Source of the DNA: Ampelocalamus luodianensis
Lineage: Eukaryota > Streptophyta > Magnoliopsida > Poales > Poaceae
Assembly: GCA_036346255.1 (NCBI GenBank)
Contig: CM070629.1
Coordinates: forward strand, 49,474,916-49,538,915
Length of the DNA: 64,000 bases
Direction: 5' to 3'
The first letter of the stretch is position 1; every line of letters begins with the position of its first letter. The notes below the pieces were generated by a model, which saw only the letters and a program-made list of their open reading frames with translations, had not been told where the DNA came from and did no database searches. The position numbers and the translations under genes are program-made. Positions 45,401 to 57,395 of the stretch are shown here, piece after piece.

Positions 45401-46420
45401 TAGAGTAACACAATTGGAAAGTTTTGCGATGTTGTGTGAGTGATTCTTGAGGATGTCAATGTGTGTGTATGTCGGAATTTTGGGGATGTTAGAGATTTAA
45501 TCCGATGTTTTCACCATGTGTTATAAGAGGAATTTGTTGTAGGGGTCTTGGAGGTTAAATTTGAGCTTTCTATTTTCATGCTAGACTTTTGGTCGCCCAA
45601 AGGTTTGTGTGTAGAGGAGATAGAAAACTGGAATATTCTGAGTAGTGGAGTGATTGTCGATAGAACCCTTCTGATGTAGTTCATGAGCGGGTGTACTGAG
45701 GATTCTGATGTGTTATTCTTGAAAGTTGGAGGTGATGAGATTGCATGGGTTTTTGAGGGGCTTTGGTGCCTTCTATCAAATTAATGTCATCAGTTGAAGG
45801 AGTGGTCCAGAGTGTTCAGTGGAATCAATAGAGTCTCTCCACAAAGGTGTGGATGATGTATTTCAGTTTAAGCCTAATTTGAGGATGTTAAATTAAGAGG
45901 TTTGAGCCCTGTGGTATGCGATGAATTCGAATTCCAATGTCTGAGAGAAATTTTATTCCTAAAAGAGGAATTGAGAAAAAGGATGTTTCCTTGGATATTG
46001 AAGCGTTTTCCTGTTACTCATTTGAGCTTTACGTTGTTGACCGGTGTCTTCTGCATTGTGAGTTGGTGTTGTGTTGGCATGTTTGCTTCTTTCCAATTCA
46101 GGCAAAACAAAAGAAGTATTTGGTTTGAGCATTCAAGTGATCTCCCCTTTGGCTTTCGTGACGTTTTCGCAAATTGCCACTTGGAAAGTGGAAAGGTTTT
46201 CTTGATGAAATTCTGATTTCTGGATTTTACTCTTCAGTACTCATTTGGTAACGTATAGTTGCGATGTGAATCTTTCTTATTCAGATGTGTTTTGCCGGTA
46301 AAAGAGTTTGCTTAAAAAGAATTCGATTGTATGTTTCCAGGTAAAGGAGGTGATCCTTGTTTTCAGTGAGGAGTTCAGTTGAGAGGAGGAATAAGAGTTT
46401 TGTGTTCTTTGTGCTTGTCG
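42463..46420 (+). other. Element G interior: long non-coding region
   Basis: About 4 kb of AT-rich DNA with no gag, protease, RT or integrase motif. It contains diverged internal repeats: CATAGTAATTTGATC at about 43880 and 44317 with similar sequence after each, and a related block near 44580. Blocks match the C interior in opposite orientation (e.g. 44881-45130 with about 50340-50580) and B. ORFs 42930-43199, 44855-45223 and 45902-46216 have no recognisable motif; I do not call them genes. Confidence 0.8.
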
Positions 46421-46856
46421 TGTGGTTCGGTATCATTGGGAAGGTTAACCCAAGATACATTGGGTTGTTTTCGCTAGTTGGCGTGTCGCTAGGACTGTCT
46501 CGAGTCCATGCGCGGAGTATGTAACGTCTTGTTTGTTCTCGTATTGAGTGAGTACCTGGGAGATCCAGAGTTTGAGTTTTTGTTTGCGCCGTTGACCATC
46601 GAGTGAGATCTTCCCTCCGAGTCTTGTACGATGAGTGTACCTGGAAGTACCGGGTTGAGTGTTAGTTCAGACGTCGTGTTACGTCGTAGTGTTGTGGTAT
46701 TTTCAGTCCGAGGGAGAGGCTACTTGGGAGTTGGAGTTTCGCATGCGTGCGAGTTATCCAGATTCGTTCTTCGGGTACGTGGTTACCGTTGTTAATTCTC
46801 AGTCATGGTTGTTCTTTCGCGTAGAGAGTGTGTGAGGATTCGAGGTCGAATCCTGT
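46421..46856 (+). pseudogene. pol: Element G pol tail and chromodomain remnant
   Basis: The decayed 3' end of a Tekay-like pol: GKVNPRYIG (GPY-type motif) at about 46438-46470, LSRVHARSM near 46500, and a chromodomain end reading EATWELEFRMRASYPDSFFG at about 46715-46775. Several stops and frame changes intervene. It corresponds to residues 51-165 of the J frame at 33055. It would once have targeted integration; now only a cis relic. Confidence 0.8.
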
Positions 46857-46871
46857 TTAAGGGGGGTAGAA
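46857..46871 (+). other. Element G polypurine tract
   Basis: TTAAGGGGGGTAGAA directly before the 3' LTR. Confidence 0.9.
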
Positions 46872-49369
46872 TGTAATACCCCGTTTTCATTTAGAAAGAA
46901 TTTTGTTCGAATTCGAATTTTAAAAGAGAATTTTCGCATTTTGTCTGCTCTTCCGCTTTGGGCTGGGCCTTTGGCGATGAGGCCCAAGAGGGGCCTCGTG
47001 GGCCAAGGGAAGCAGCCAGAAGCCTAGGAGGGCAACCGTGGGCCCATAGGCCCATTAGTGTGGCCGGCCAAGGGGGGGCACAAACCCTAGCACCCCCCAC
47101 TTTTCCCACTTCCCCACCTCCTCCCATAGGCAGCCGCCCCATTCTCTCTTTCCCTCCCATGGCCGCCACCTTCTCTCCCCCATGCTGCCACCCCATCTTC
47201 CCTAGGTGCTGCCCTGCGGTGGTGCTTCCCCGTGCCGCCATTGGAGCTCCCCGCTGCCGGCCAACGCGGCGAGAAGAGGAGGGGGCAGCAGGTTTTCGGC
47301 CAAAGGAGGGAAGGATAGGGTGATCATCTTCTTCGCGGATCGCTCGTCGTCATCCCGCGGGTCTCCAAGGGTAACGATCATCGATTGTTGTTGTTCGATT
47401 AGTCGTAGAAGAGAAACCGATTAGATTTGATTAGATTGAATTGCCGTAGTTAGAAACTCGGTTCTGTCCAGAATGTTGCGTGATAGTTTTCGTGATCTTA
47501 GATGTAGAATTTGAGTTGTCCACCTTCTAGAGTTCTGTAGGTCTTGTTCTTAGATTTCGGTGGCCGCCAAGAACACTAAATTCTGACTTTCGAGTCAAAA
47601 GTTATGATAGATTTATTATCTACTGTCCAGAATCCTGACGGGAATTAGCAGTCTCTGTATAGATTGATATATGGCCTAGTTAGAGGGTGATTCAGAGGTC
47701 TTGCCCATAACAAATTTTGAAGGTGATATCACTAGCTTTCAGGATTGATAAAGAACACCTCATTTGGATTTATAGATCAAACGTTATGCACTTTTCATTG
47801 TGACTGTCCAAACTGTAGGTCAGTCTGTCTAGATTGTATGTCAGTTTCTATCTTTAGTTTTGACCCGTGTGCCACTTTTTGTTAAAGGCAAAATATGAAT
47901 GTCGTGCCAACTAGGTTATTGTAGGTAATTTCATAAACTTTTCAGATTATTAAAGAACGCTCAATTCGGAATTGGAGATTAAAAGTTATGATCGTTCTAA
48001 TACTGCTATCTTAAGTGTTTAGGCAGATTCTGTTCCGCTGTTTCATTTATCTGTTAGTAAATTAATTTTGCCGAATTGGCTTACCTTGTCAACTAGAGTA
48101 TTGTATATATGTCAGTTAAGAATCCATAGAAATTGGTCTCACCTCATTCCGAGTCCCAGACCAATAGATATGATTTTTACCGTTCTGCTGTCCAGTTTCG
48201 GGTTGTGCCTGAGTAGTCTGTTTTCAGATTAGAGCTAATTAGTTAATTGTGGACTGTCGGGAAGTCGTTGTAGAACGTTAATGGAAGCGCTATGTTATAT
48301 GTTGTATTTATTTCGAGTACTTACTTATGTAGGCAGAGAGGCTTCGGTTTAGGGACATCCTCTTTACCTACTACCGCAGTGCTTCGCGGAAGGCAAGTAC
48401 CTTGCCACCTTTATTGACTGTGATTGGTGAATGTTTTTATGATCTTGTTGTGATTCCATATAATACATGAGAAGGTGGTTTGTTTATGTTTTGATATATG
48501 TGTTATATCCATGTTAGATATCATATCGTTCAATATTCTCAATCCATGTTATACATTCATTTTGCATGTTTCATCCACGAGAGTGGATTTCAAGTCCCAC
48601 CATTCCAATGTGGGCGATGTTGGACATTGTCATGTCCCGTCCACGGGAGTGGATTTGAAAGACCCATTAATTCCAGGATGGGCATGTAAGACCCATTAAT
48701 TCCAGAATGGGCAACTTTGGACACCCGTATGAAACGTTCTTCATACGGGAATTGGATCCCCACATTTTTGTTAAGATGCGGGCTTAAGTGAACACCGACG
48801 GGTGTGTCACTAGTTATACCGGTATAGGTATGTGTGCAGTCCATCCTTGATTACATTCATTCATTTCATGTTTTTCTTAAGTGCTCATTCGATGCAATAT
48901 TCGCATTCTTAAATGGTGATGTCCTGTTTGTATATGTGTTCTGTCTCTTTCACTCTACTTGCTGAGTCGTGGACTCACTCTTGCGTTGTTTGTTTATTTT
49001 AGGTAACCCCTGATGTTGGCTCACTTGGGAGGGAGTAGACACGCACTACTTGTTCACATCATCCAATTCATGTTCAAGATTAAATTTAGTTCTATCTTAC
49101 ATTCGTTAATGATGAACTGTAATAATAAATTTATAATTGGTGAAGGAAGGATACCTTCTCCACATTGATGGTGAATTATTACTGCATGTGAACTTTCATT
49201 ATCAATGAACTGAAATAAATAGATTAGATGGTGAAGGAAGGATACCTTCATCATGTCTTGGTTGTTTCGATACTAGCATTAATTGATTTTATTCAAATTC
49301 TTCCGCTTTATGGATGTATGTTAGATGTTTTAGGTGACATCTTGGCTTCCGAATAGCCAGGGTGTTACA
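46872..49369 (+). repeat. Element G 3' LTR
   Basis: TGTAATACCCCG...GGGTGTTACA, 2498 bp, with the extra GC-rich segment 47138-47343. In the stretch 46930-47060 it has several one-base gaps against the 5' LTR, mostly at CCAG/CCTG-type sites. Repeat anchors at 47597, 47779, 47981 and 48163. Confidence 0.94.
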
Positions 49370-49374
49370 GGTGT

Positions 49375-52085
49375 GCCCAAGGCACCACAACGGATACCGA
49401 CGTATTACATCCCAATGCTCGTTCCGACCTCTCAAGTATACGTACCGGACGAGACTCGAACGTGAGGTCTTACTCAAAGATCACCGGCTCAAACGAAACC
49501 TCAAATCCCAAATCTTCCAAAATTCTCACTCAGCACCAGAACCTACCAAACATTACGTCCCTCGCGTATGGACCCGAGACAGTCATAGCGATACGCCCAC
49601 TTGCTAAACCTCGCAACTGCCAAAGACAAAACAATGTACCTTGGGCCAACCTTCCCTTTGGTACTAAAGCACAAACATGCACAACACACATGGAACTCCT
49701 GTCCCACTTCTCAATCGGTTTCTTCATCTTAACAAGGAGCACCTCCTTTAAACAAGAATGCACAACAGAACTCGCTTTTAAACAACTGGTTTACAAAGAG
49801 AATGCAATTGAAAAATTAAAGAGTTCTCATCGCAACCACGTAGTGCCAACCCTCCACCAAAAGGGTCAAATCCAAAAATTGAGAACTCAACACGAAAGCA
49901 ATTCCACTTTCTATTTAGGAAATTTGCGAACGAACACCACAAAAGCCAAAGGAGAATTCACTCAAATGGCCAAATCAAATACCTTTTTTCAGTTTGTCTA
50001 AACTAGAAAGAATCATACATGCCAACATAGCGCCAACTCAAATTGTAAAAGACATCAGTCAACAACACAAAACTCAAACGAGAATCAAGAAACGCTTCAC
50101 TACCCGAGGAAACATCCTTTTTCTCGTTTTTTTTTCTTTTAGGAGTAAGACTTCTCTCAAACCTTGGGATTCCAACTCATCACATACTACACGAGTTCAA
50201 ATCTCTTAAATTACCATCCTCAAAGTTATGCTCAATCCAAAATGCATATCCTACTACTACAATAGCTTGGTACCAAAATCTCACCACTACCGGTACTTGA
50301 CCACCACCGAACAATTGCCAATTTACACTTTGTAAAACTTTGCAACACAAATTTGTTGATCCTTTCTCAAAAGAAAGAGGCGAACAAGGGAAAGTTTCAT
50401 CACATAGGAAAACATTGCTCCTCATAGCGAGCACGAAACCAAAAGAAATAACCTGATAACGAAGATCTTAGAAAATGAAAGTTAAGCTCACAAATGAGGG
50501 CACACATCCCTAAAAAAACAAATAACAACCAATAAGCAAAGGATATTGCGATTGAAACTTGACAACTCTTGCACGGACAGAGCAGAAAGTTTAGGCACGA
50601 TTCAAATAACCACAAGTTTTAAAACTTGACTCCAATTCTCAAATACTCCTACTGCACATTAGTGCCAAGAATCATCAAACTTTATTACCCCATTCTAAAG
50701 CTTTCCAAGAGAAACACAAGCCACAAGGTTGAAACAAATTTATTTTAACAATATCATACTATGCAATAGCAAATTTCAAAAGGCACACTATCAAGGACCA
50801 CCTACGAATTACATCTACTCAATGGTTGGTGTGCTCAACACCAACTTCAGCTCTCATAAACAATTGACCATTGTATTAATCATGTGTGTAAATATAATGC
50901 TAATTCTTTTTTTTTTTGCAATCACATAACCATTTATAAACATAGATTTGACCTTTCACCTTAGGTTTAGAAACCAGTTCAAAACATGATTTAAGATTTA
51001 CTAACATAATAATTTTTATTTACTTTTTTAACAAGGTTTCACAAATTGATACGCCAACCACCATCTAGTCCTTTATACAGGTTTCAACAATTTTAGCATA
51101 TCAGGAATTAGGTAAATCTAGCATTTATGTAAAATCATCAAATAGATGTTTACAAGATAGATTCATATCGATATCCACTCTCCATAGTAACCCTGTTGAT
51201 TCTAATTAGGAATAAATATATTCTAGATCACATCTAGTCATGCAATTATTGCAAGGAAGCAATAAATTAACCGGCTACGCTACCGAGAACATCAGTTAAG
51301 GTTAATTATGCATCATGCCAAAGACCCAACTTGATGTCATAAACATTAACAATTATCTTCTTTACTTACAGTTTCTCACTTAACACCACAAAACTTTGCA
51401 AAGGGTTTTGACACTTTCTGTTTCAAAGAAAAGGTTCTAAACTCCAACACTTCAACTACTCCAAAAGAAATGAGTATAGTCAAAACTTTCTTCAATGAAG
51501 TTTGTAAAAGATAGTCTTCATTAACTGAAATACCAAACGAATCACCGGATCACATTTTAACTTCCAAATAAAAGATCAATCTCATAAATCAACTACGTTT
51601 ATAATCAGGAAAACAACTCGTTAATCAAGAGATCAAAGGTTTGTTTTAAGAAACCAATAAGACCGATGAACTCCTCTCGACAGTAATGAACCACTAATCC
51701 AAGAAAACCCATCCACTGCAACTAAATAAGAATAACCATTCCAACCTCAAAGAAGACAATAATTCTCCCAAAGAAACTCATATTCAACACCTGGAGCTAG
51801 ACGACTCAAGGTAGTCGCTCCAATACTCTCATACCCCAAACAGTGGTGCAATCCTGGCAACCCAAGACAACAACCACGACCTAAATCTCTCGTCATATAC
51901 TATTACAACATATAATAATCATATAGGTACAGTATAAGCATTCATAATCATTTCATAACAACAATGCTCAAACCGTTAGAACGAAAATGTAAATGCAATG
52001 CTTGACCCATTCCCATCTTACTATGCACAGTGTGTCATTTTAATATTTCAACTACCACGGACCTAAAGCCCGCTCTGATACCAAC
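49375..52085 (-). other. Element C interior: non-coding, with upstream half of the pol tail
   Basis: Positions 49375-49720 (minus strand) carry relics of the Tekay pol tail: a GKVGPRYIV-like motif near 49650 and ESRPVRILERSERAL near 49450, the first half of the chromodomain whose end is at 39990-40149. The rest (49720-52070) is AT-rich and non-coding, with blocks shared with the interiors of G and B (for instance 51071-51100). ORFs at 49462-50001 and 50400-50615 are chance. The PBS is at its right end. Confidence 0.8.
52072..52084 (-). other. Element C primer-binding site
   Basis: The minus strand reads TTGGTATCAGAGC next to the 5' LTR end at 52086. Confidence 0.92.
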
Positions 52086-53315
52086 TGTAACACCCCAGCC
52101 CAACATGAGTCTGAAATGCTACTAAACTATCACTATAACTATTAAAACTAAGACATTTCTCTAAAATCCGGCAGAACCTCCTTTGTATAGATGGCTATAC
52201 CGGGGGTTCAAACAGTTTAATATAGCATCAATCAACACTCAAATCATCCAATTTAACGAATCATCAAAGGACATCCAGGATATGCTAAGCAGGGCATCCA
52301 TAATCTTCTAATCAACTCTATTACATATTATTGAGACTCTACTAAACCAATAATTTCAACATCTCAATAAACCATCAACCAAACGTTCTAATCCATCAAC
52401 GAGAATTAAATGAACTCAATCAACGAATGAATAAGAACATAAATGGATCATCTATGACCACAATTAAAACATCCACCACGAAGGATGGTCACAATCTGAA
52501 TCTAGAGCAATTATCAAGAATATGATTTGTAGATAAAAAGACTAGATTATTCATTATGGTTAGTGATTATGTGACGTGCACCAACTCTACCCCTTCCCAT
52601 GCATGTCGCTGCCTCGAGAGGTACCTAGCAAGCACAACACAACAAGTGTGAGTCCACGACTCAGCAAAGTGCAATAACAAATCAAACAATAACATCATAT
52701 GTAGTCAAAGGGAGTAAACAATTTCATCTTGAATAATAGCATTATATACCATAATCCCATATCTTATGATAGCATCATAAGCAGTCAACGGGAACAAACA
52801 ATCCCATCATGCATACAACAATATACCACAAATCCATCTCTTATGATAGCATCATAAGCAGTCAAAGGGAACAAACAATCCCATCATGAACACAACATTA
52901 TATACCACAAATCCATCTCTTATGCAGAAATGCAATGAACATGACATGAATGCAAAATACTTCACTTCTTTGCAATTACCGGTAATGCCGAGTAGTGTAT
53001 CCATCGATACATACTCTAAGCATGTGCCCTCTAGGCACAGGGATCCAAAGCCCACACTCCAAGTCATGTAACTTTCTCACCGACCTCACCAGACTAGTTA
53101 CATGACTTTCCTCGAGGGTGGGGACCAGGCCCGTCTAATGCATGACGGGGATCCAATATATAATCAAGGCCTGTGCCCTCAAGGCACCGGGATCCAATGC
53201 CATGATGCAGAATGCCAAGCATGACATCAACTCATCATGAAAAGTAATGCTCACCAACATGTAACCATTATCATGTAAGCCTCGCCATATAAGCATTATC
53301 ATGTAAGCATCACCA
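52086..53315 (-). repeat. Element C right (5') LTR, distal part
   Basis: Matches 15063-15730 and 37837-38395. It has the uninterrupted 78-bp array (52746-52927) and hairpins at about 53021-53190. It ends at the target site CACCA (53311-53315) of H. Confidence 0.92.
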
Positions 53316-56300
53316 TGTAACAGCCCTAAGTTAGGGTTTATATTTCAAATATAAATTATGAGGAGAAATAAAAACTTTTGTTGCCTCATGAAATCATTTG
53401 AAAGTCTCCTACATTTTTCCCTAGCATTTATCCCTTTCTTTAATCATGTTCTTGTGAATGATAGTAGTTATCAACAAAATTATCAAACTCAAACTTGTGA
53501 TCATCCTCTAGGAATATTTTTCCTATCATCTTGATCATCCTATCTACCTCTCTGAAAAATTTCACAGTTTTTAGATTTTATTTGCTTTTTCAAAAGGGCA
53601 AGTCAAACCTTTCTAAAATCTGGTCAAACCCCTAGAACAGGATCTTGTGAATTTTCTCCAGAACAATGCAATGCATAAAAAGTTCTGGAAAATTTATGCA
53701 ATGTTGTTCGCTGTCCAAAGTATCTACCATAAAAATTTTGGAATTTTTGGAGCTCTTGAACTACCTCTAAAAATTGCCCAAACCTGCTCAGCCCTTTTTA
53801 ATTCAAACTCTGAAGTTACTATTTGTCGGGCTCGAACCTAACTCGAGCCTGGCTCCGACCGCGCCACTTCGCCACTTGGTCCGACCAAGCCACCTCACCG
53901 CGTCGCTCTTCCTCTCGCTGACGGCTTGGCCCCACTGGCAGCACCCTCTCTCCACGCGGCGCGCGCGCCCGCGCCAGCTCTCCCGCGCACCGCTCGCCGC
54001 GCACTCTCGCCGGCTTCGCCGCCCGCATGCATGCTGCCAGCGCGGCTCACCGGTCTTTTCACCGCCCTACCTCCTCTACCTCGCTGCCTCCGCCTTCTCC
54101 TTCTTAAGCTGTCGTGTGCTCCACTTTTCTCGGTTTCTTTCTTCCCCTCTGTCCATTTCCGCCACCAAGCTCCGGAAGCCGAGAGCGCCGCCTCGCCGCC
54201 TCCGAGCGTTCCGGCCGCTCCGGAGTTCTCCGAGCTCGGCCGATCGTGTCACGGCGTGTTCCGCATCTCCAAGTAGTGAACCCCTCAAGAAATTCCGGGT
54301 TTCATCGCCTGTGGAGCTGCGCGCACCCTTTCTTCTCAAACTCCGGCTGTTTCCGCCTCTCCCGTCGCCGCGTCTTCTCCAGCGAGTTCCAGCTCGATTC
54401 CTCTCTCGGTGAGCATCGCCTGGACTCCATCTTCCTTCCCCGATCACTCACACGCTCACTTCTTCACCTCAGGTCCTTGCCGACGGTGACCACCCCGCGC
54501 CGCCGTAGGCTCTCGTCGCCGGGCCACTCCGGTGCCTCTCCGTCGTCGCCGAGCACACCGGTGAGTTCTTGGTAACCCACTGATGCTCATCCGCGTGCTA
54601 GTTTTCATCTTTTTCCTCTCTGGCGCAGTCGCCCCTTGTCACCCTCACTGCCGGCCGCCGTGCTCCGTCGCCGCGCCGCCACAGTGCATCTCCGGCTGCC
54701 TCGAGACCACCTACAGCTTCAGCAGTCCACCAGCAACCCATTTTGGCCGCTCCCTCGACCGCGCCGCCACTCCTTCGCCGGCGACAAGTTCAGGTCCAGA
54801 GCAGCCCGAGCCTCTCTGTCCTTCGACTGTGCTCTTCTGCTTTCACTGACAGTGGGGCCCACCTCCCTTAAGCTTTGTAGTTAGCTGCTAATCATGCTTA
54901 TGAATGTTCATTAGTTCACTCTCATGCATGATCAAAATTGGTAATGGAAGTTTGAAAGTATTTTAGTGTTGTTCTCTGTAATTGTTTCCTGTTGTCGTTT
55001 TTCTGTTGTCAGTAACTAGATTTTAGTTTCATGCTTATGCTTTTGATTCTAGTTAAGTGCTTGATGACTCCCTTAAGTAGTAGTGGTTAGCATGAAATCA
55101 TTTAGTTAGTATCTATAGGTTTCAAAGCTCTTGTTGTCATGATTGATCAAAGAGGTAGTTAGATGATCATGTTGATTGTCTCTATACACATGGTTCTTGC
55201 TTTTACAAGCATTGTAAGGTCTTGTAGGAGTAGCATGCTGAAATTGTTAACCTTGCTTTTTGTGGGTGTGATGCTTAGGTGTGTTGTAGCTGATTTTTTT
55301 TTTTGCCAACCTTAGTTAGAAAATTGTTAGCATCTATAGTTGGCTCATTTAACTAGTTAGTGTTCTTATAGCAAACTTGTAGGTCTAAATGATTTTATCA
55401 CTTTGTAGTTGCATAAAATAACTAGTTATTCATGATAAGGTAATTTGATGTTTAGTTAATAGATGTGCACACAATCACCATCAAAGTCTGTTGAAAGATT
55501 AAATCATATAAGGGAATTGATTTTGTGGTTAGCTTGGTAAATAAGTGAGTTTGGGTAGATCAATCACATGAAAACATGACTAATTTAAATCATCTCCGTA
55601 GCAGCTAATTTGTTATTCCTATTGTATTGGTCCAGCTTCTGTGTTATAGATTTGTAGTTGTATTTGAGATTTTGAGTTTTGTCGGTGTTATTTTGTTCTT
55701 ATTCGCTGTTTTTGTTCAATCGTTAGACTGCGACGATTCTGATTTTCCCGAGAGTGATCCTCAGCAGCACAGTGAGCAGCAGCCGCCAGGCAAGCAGTTT
55801 GATCATGTTAATCCCAGTATTTTAAAGTCTAATATTTTGTTTCAACTGTATGTATGCATCGCTTAATTTGTGTTAAAATTGATTAGTTAAATCCGTAGCT
55901 GCATATCCTGTAGGTGAAATATGGATCTCTACTACCTGAGACTAGGTTATTTGCTGTGATTAGAGATCGCTGGATGATCTCTTGTCACTTAGTAGATCCG
56001 GGTCAATTTGCTTAGACATGCTTAGCTATCGGTAGAACTGGGCGGTTATCGACTCTAGCCGGTAACCTTGATCACACAAAATTTACTATAACTTTATGTT
56101 TCAACATTTTTGCTATGTTTAATTGCAAAACCAAAACTGAAAACAAAAATGATTTAGACTTGGGCACAACGGTATGATTGGTGTGATCTGTTGGGTGTGA
56201 CTGGAATGGTGCCCGAGTCAGTTAAGGACCGAGTTACTTGCGCCACCGTACTGAGCATTTTGCGTGCTAACCACACTAGAGTATATGGGACCTCTCTTGA

Positions 56301-57390
56301 CCTAGTACTTTGGCGTGTATTGGCTCCGGGTCGCAGGAGGGATGGTGTTGGGAGCATGGTAGTTGTCCGAAAAGCTTTACCCCGCAAAGGTAGTTGTCTT
56401 TTCGGCTTTACCATGTAAGCGTATGGATTTCTATCCATACGAGCGGCTCATAGTTAATACACAATATTGGAAAAAGTCTCGTAGGACTTAGCCGTGCCAG
56501 CATACCTTCGGAAGTGTGTTTTGGCTTTAAGGCGGTCTGAAGTGTGGGTACATTGGTACACCCCTGCAGGGTTAAAACTATTCGAATAGCCTCGTCCTAG
56601 GTTATGGACACGCTCGGATACGCCCCGTAAGAACTAGACTACAACATTTAAATTAAAACTTGCTGTGTGGTACGAATCTGGGATTCGTGCTATTGTTGTG
56701 GTGACTATTGGGATAGTCACTTCTAGGTGGTTTTTCTTTACTCTTTTGTTATTATTACCTTTACTGTATTTCAACATTAAAAAGGAATTGCAAACTTGCC
56801 TTTAAACTGTATTACATTATTGCAAACAAATCTGGCTTTGTGCAAATGAAACATATTGCCTCCACCAAATAAGCCTGCATGTAGCATATGAACAGGTCTG
56901 CTAGTTCACACGTTAGTCTTGCAGGTACAAAGACAATCTTTGTACTCAGATGCTTTGCTTAATGTTTTTGTTGCAGAGGAAGAAGGTGAGCCCCAAGGGC
57001 CTCACTACGTGAGTCAGTCCGCCGCTTCGTGTTCGACGACTAGGCTTGGCGGTCCGGTCAGATGCCTTGTGGGTTGAAGGCACGCTGATTGGCTTTGGTT
57101 ATAGCCATCTTATGGCACTTTTGCTTCCGCTGTCTATTTTTTCTGTTATTTGTGTATCTTTTGGCCAGTCGGCCTTGGTCTGTATTAATGTTACTGTTGT
57201 TGCCTTCTGTTTAGTAGTGTAATGTTTGGACTCTGTGTTTGGAATGGAGTTGATACATAATTTTGTTGTGAGGTGTGTATACTGCTTTCTGGGAAGTATA
57301 CATATCTCGAGACTCAGTTTATTTGATTTGTGATGCTAGGACCAGGTGGTTGGTTAAGCATTGCAAGCCAAATAAAATGGGGTCCTCACA
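53316..57390 (+). mobile_element. Element H: Tekay/Del solo LTR in C right LTR
   Basis: 4075 bp, TGTAACAGCCCTAAG...GGTCCTCACA, with the TSD CACCA (53311-53315 and 57391-57395). It is clearly related to J's LTR: same ends, same GC-rich block (53800-54850), the conserved motifs at 55720-56750 and 56880-57390, and the hairpin at about 56420. The first half is diverged, so it is a different subfamily. No PBS, PPT or internal domain, hence a solo LTR. The 212-codon frame at 53774 is GC-rich LTR sequence with no domain. Confidence 0.93.
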
Positions 57391-57395
57391 CACCA

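Larger units (their letters stand above)
40150..49369 (+). mobile_element. Element G: non-autonomous Tekay-derived (LARD-like) element in C
   Basis: 9220 bp with the TSD GGTGT (40145-40149 and 49370-49374). 5' LTR 40150-42448, PBS 42450-42462, interior 42449-46871, PPT 46857-46871, 3' LTR 46872-49369. The interior is non-coding except for the decayed pol tail (46420-46790). It is opposite in orientation to its host C. The LTRs are very similar outside one 206-bp gap and GC-rich indels, so this is a fairly young insertion. Confidence 0.94.

Noticed and set aside
49462..50001. 179-codon ORF in the C interior
   Set aside because: It is antisense to relics of the pol tail and then runs through AT-rich non-coding DNA; no motif, not preserved in G or B.
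52746..52927. Possible CRISPR array or satellite (78-bp units with palindrome)
   Set aside because: Plant nuclear context, only about 2.3 contiguous units without spacers, part of the C LTR in both copies.
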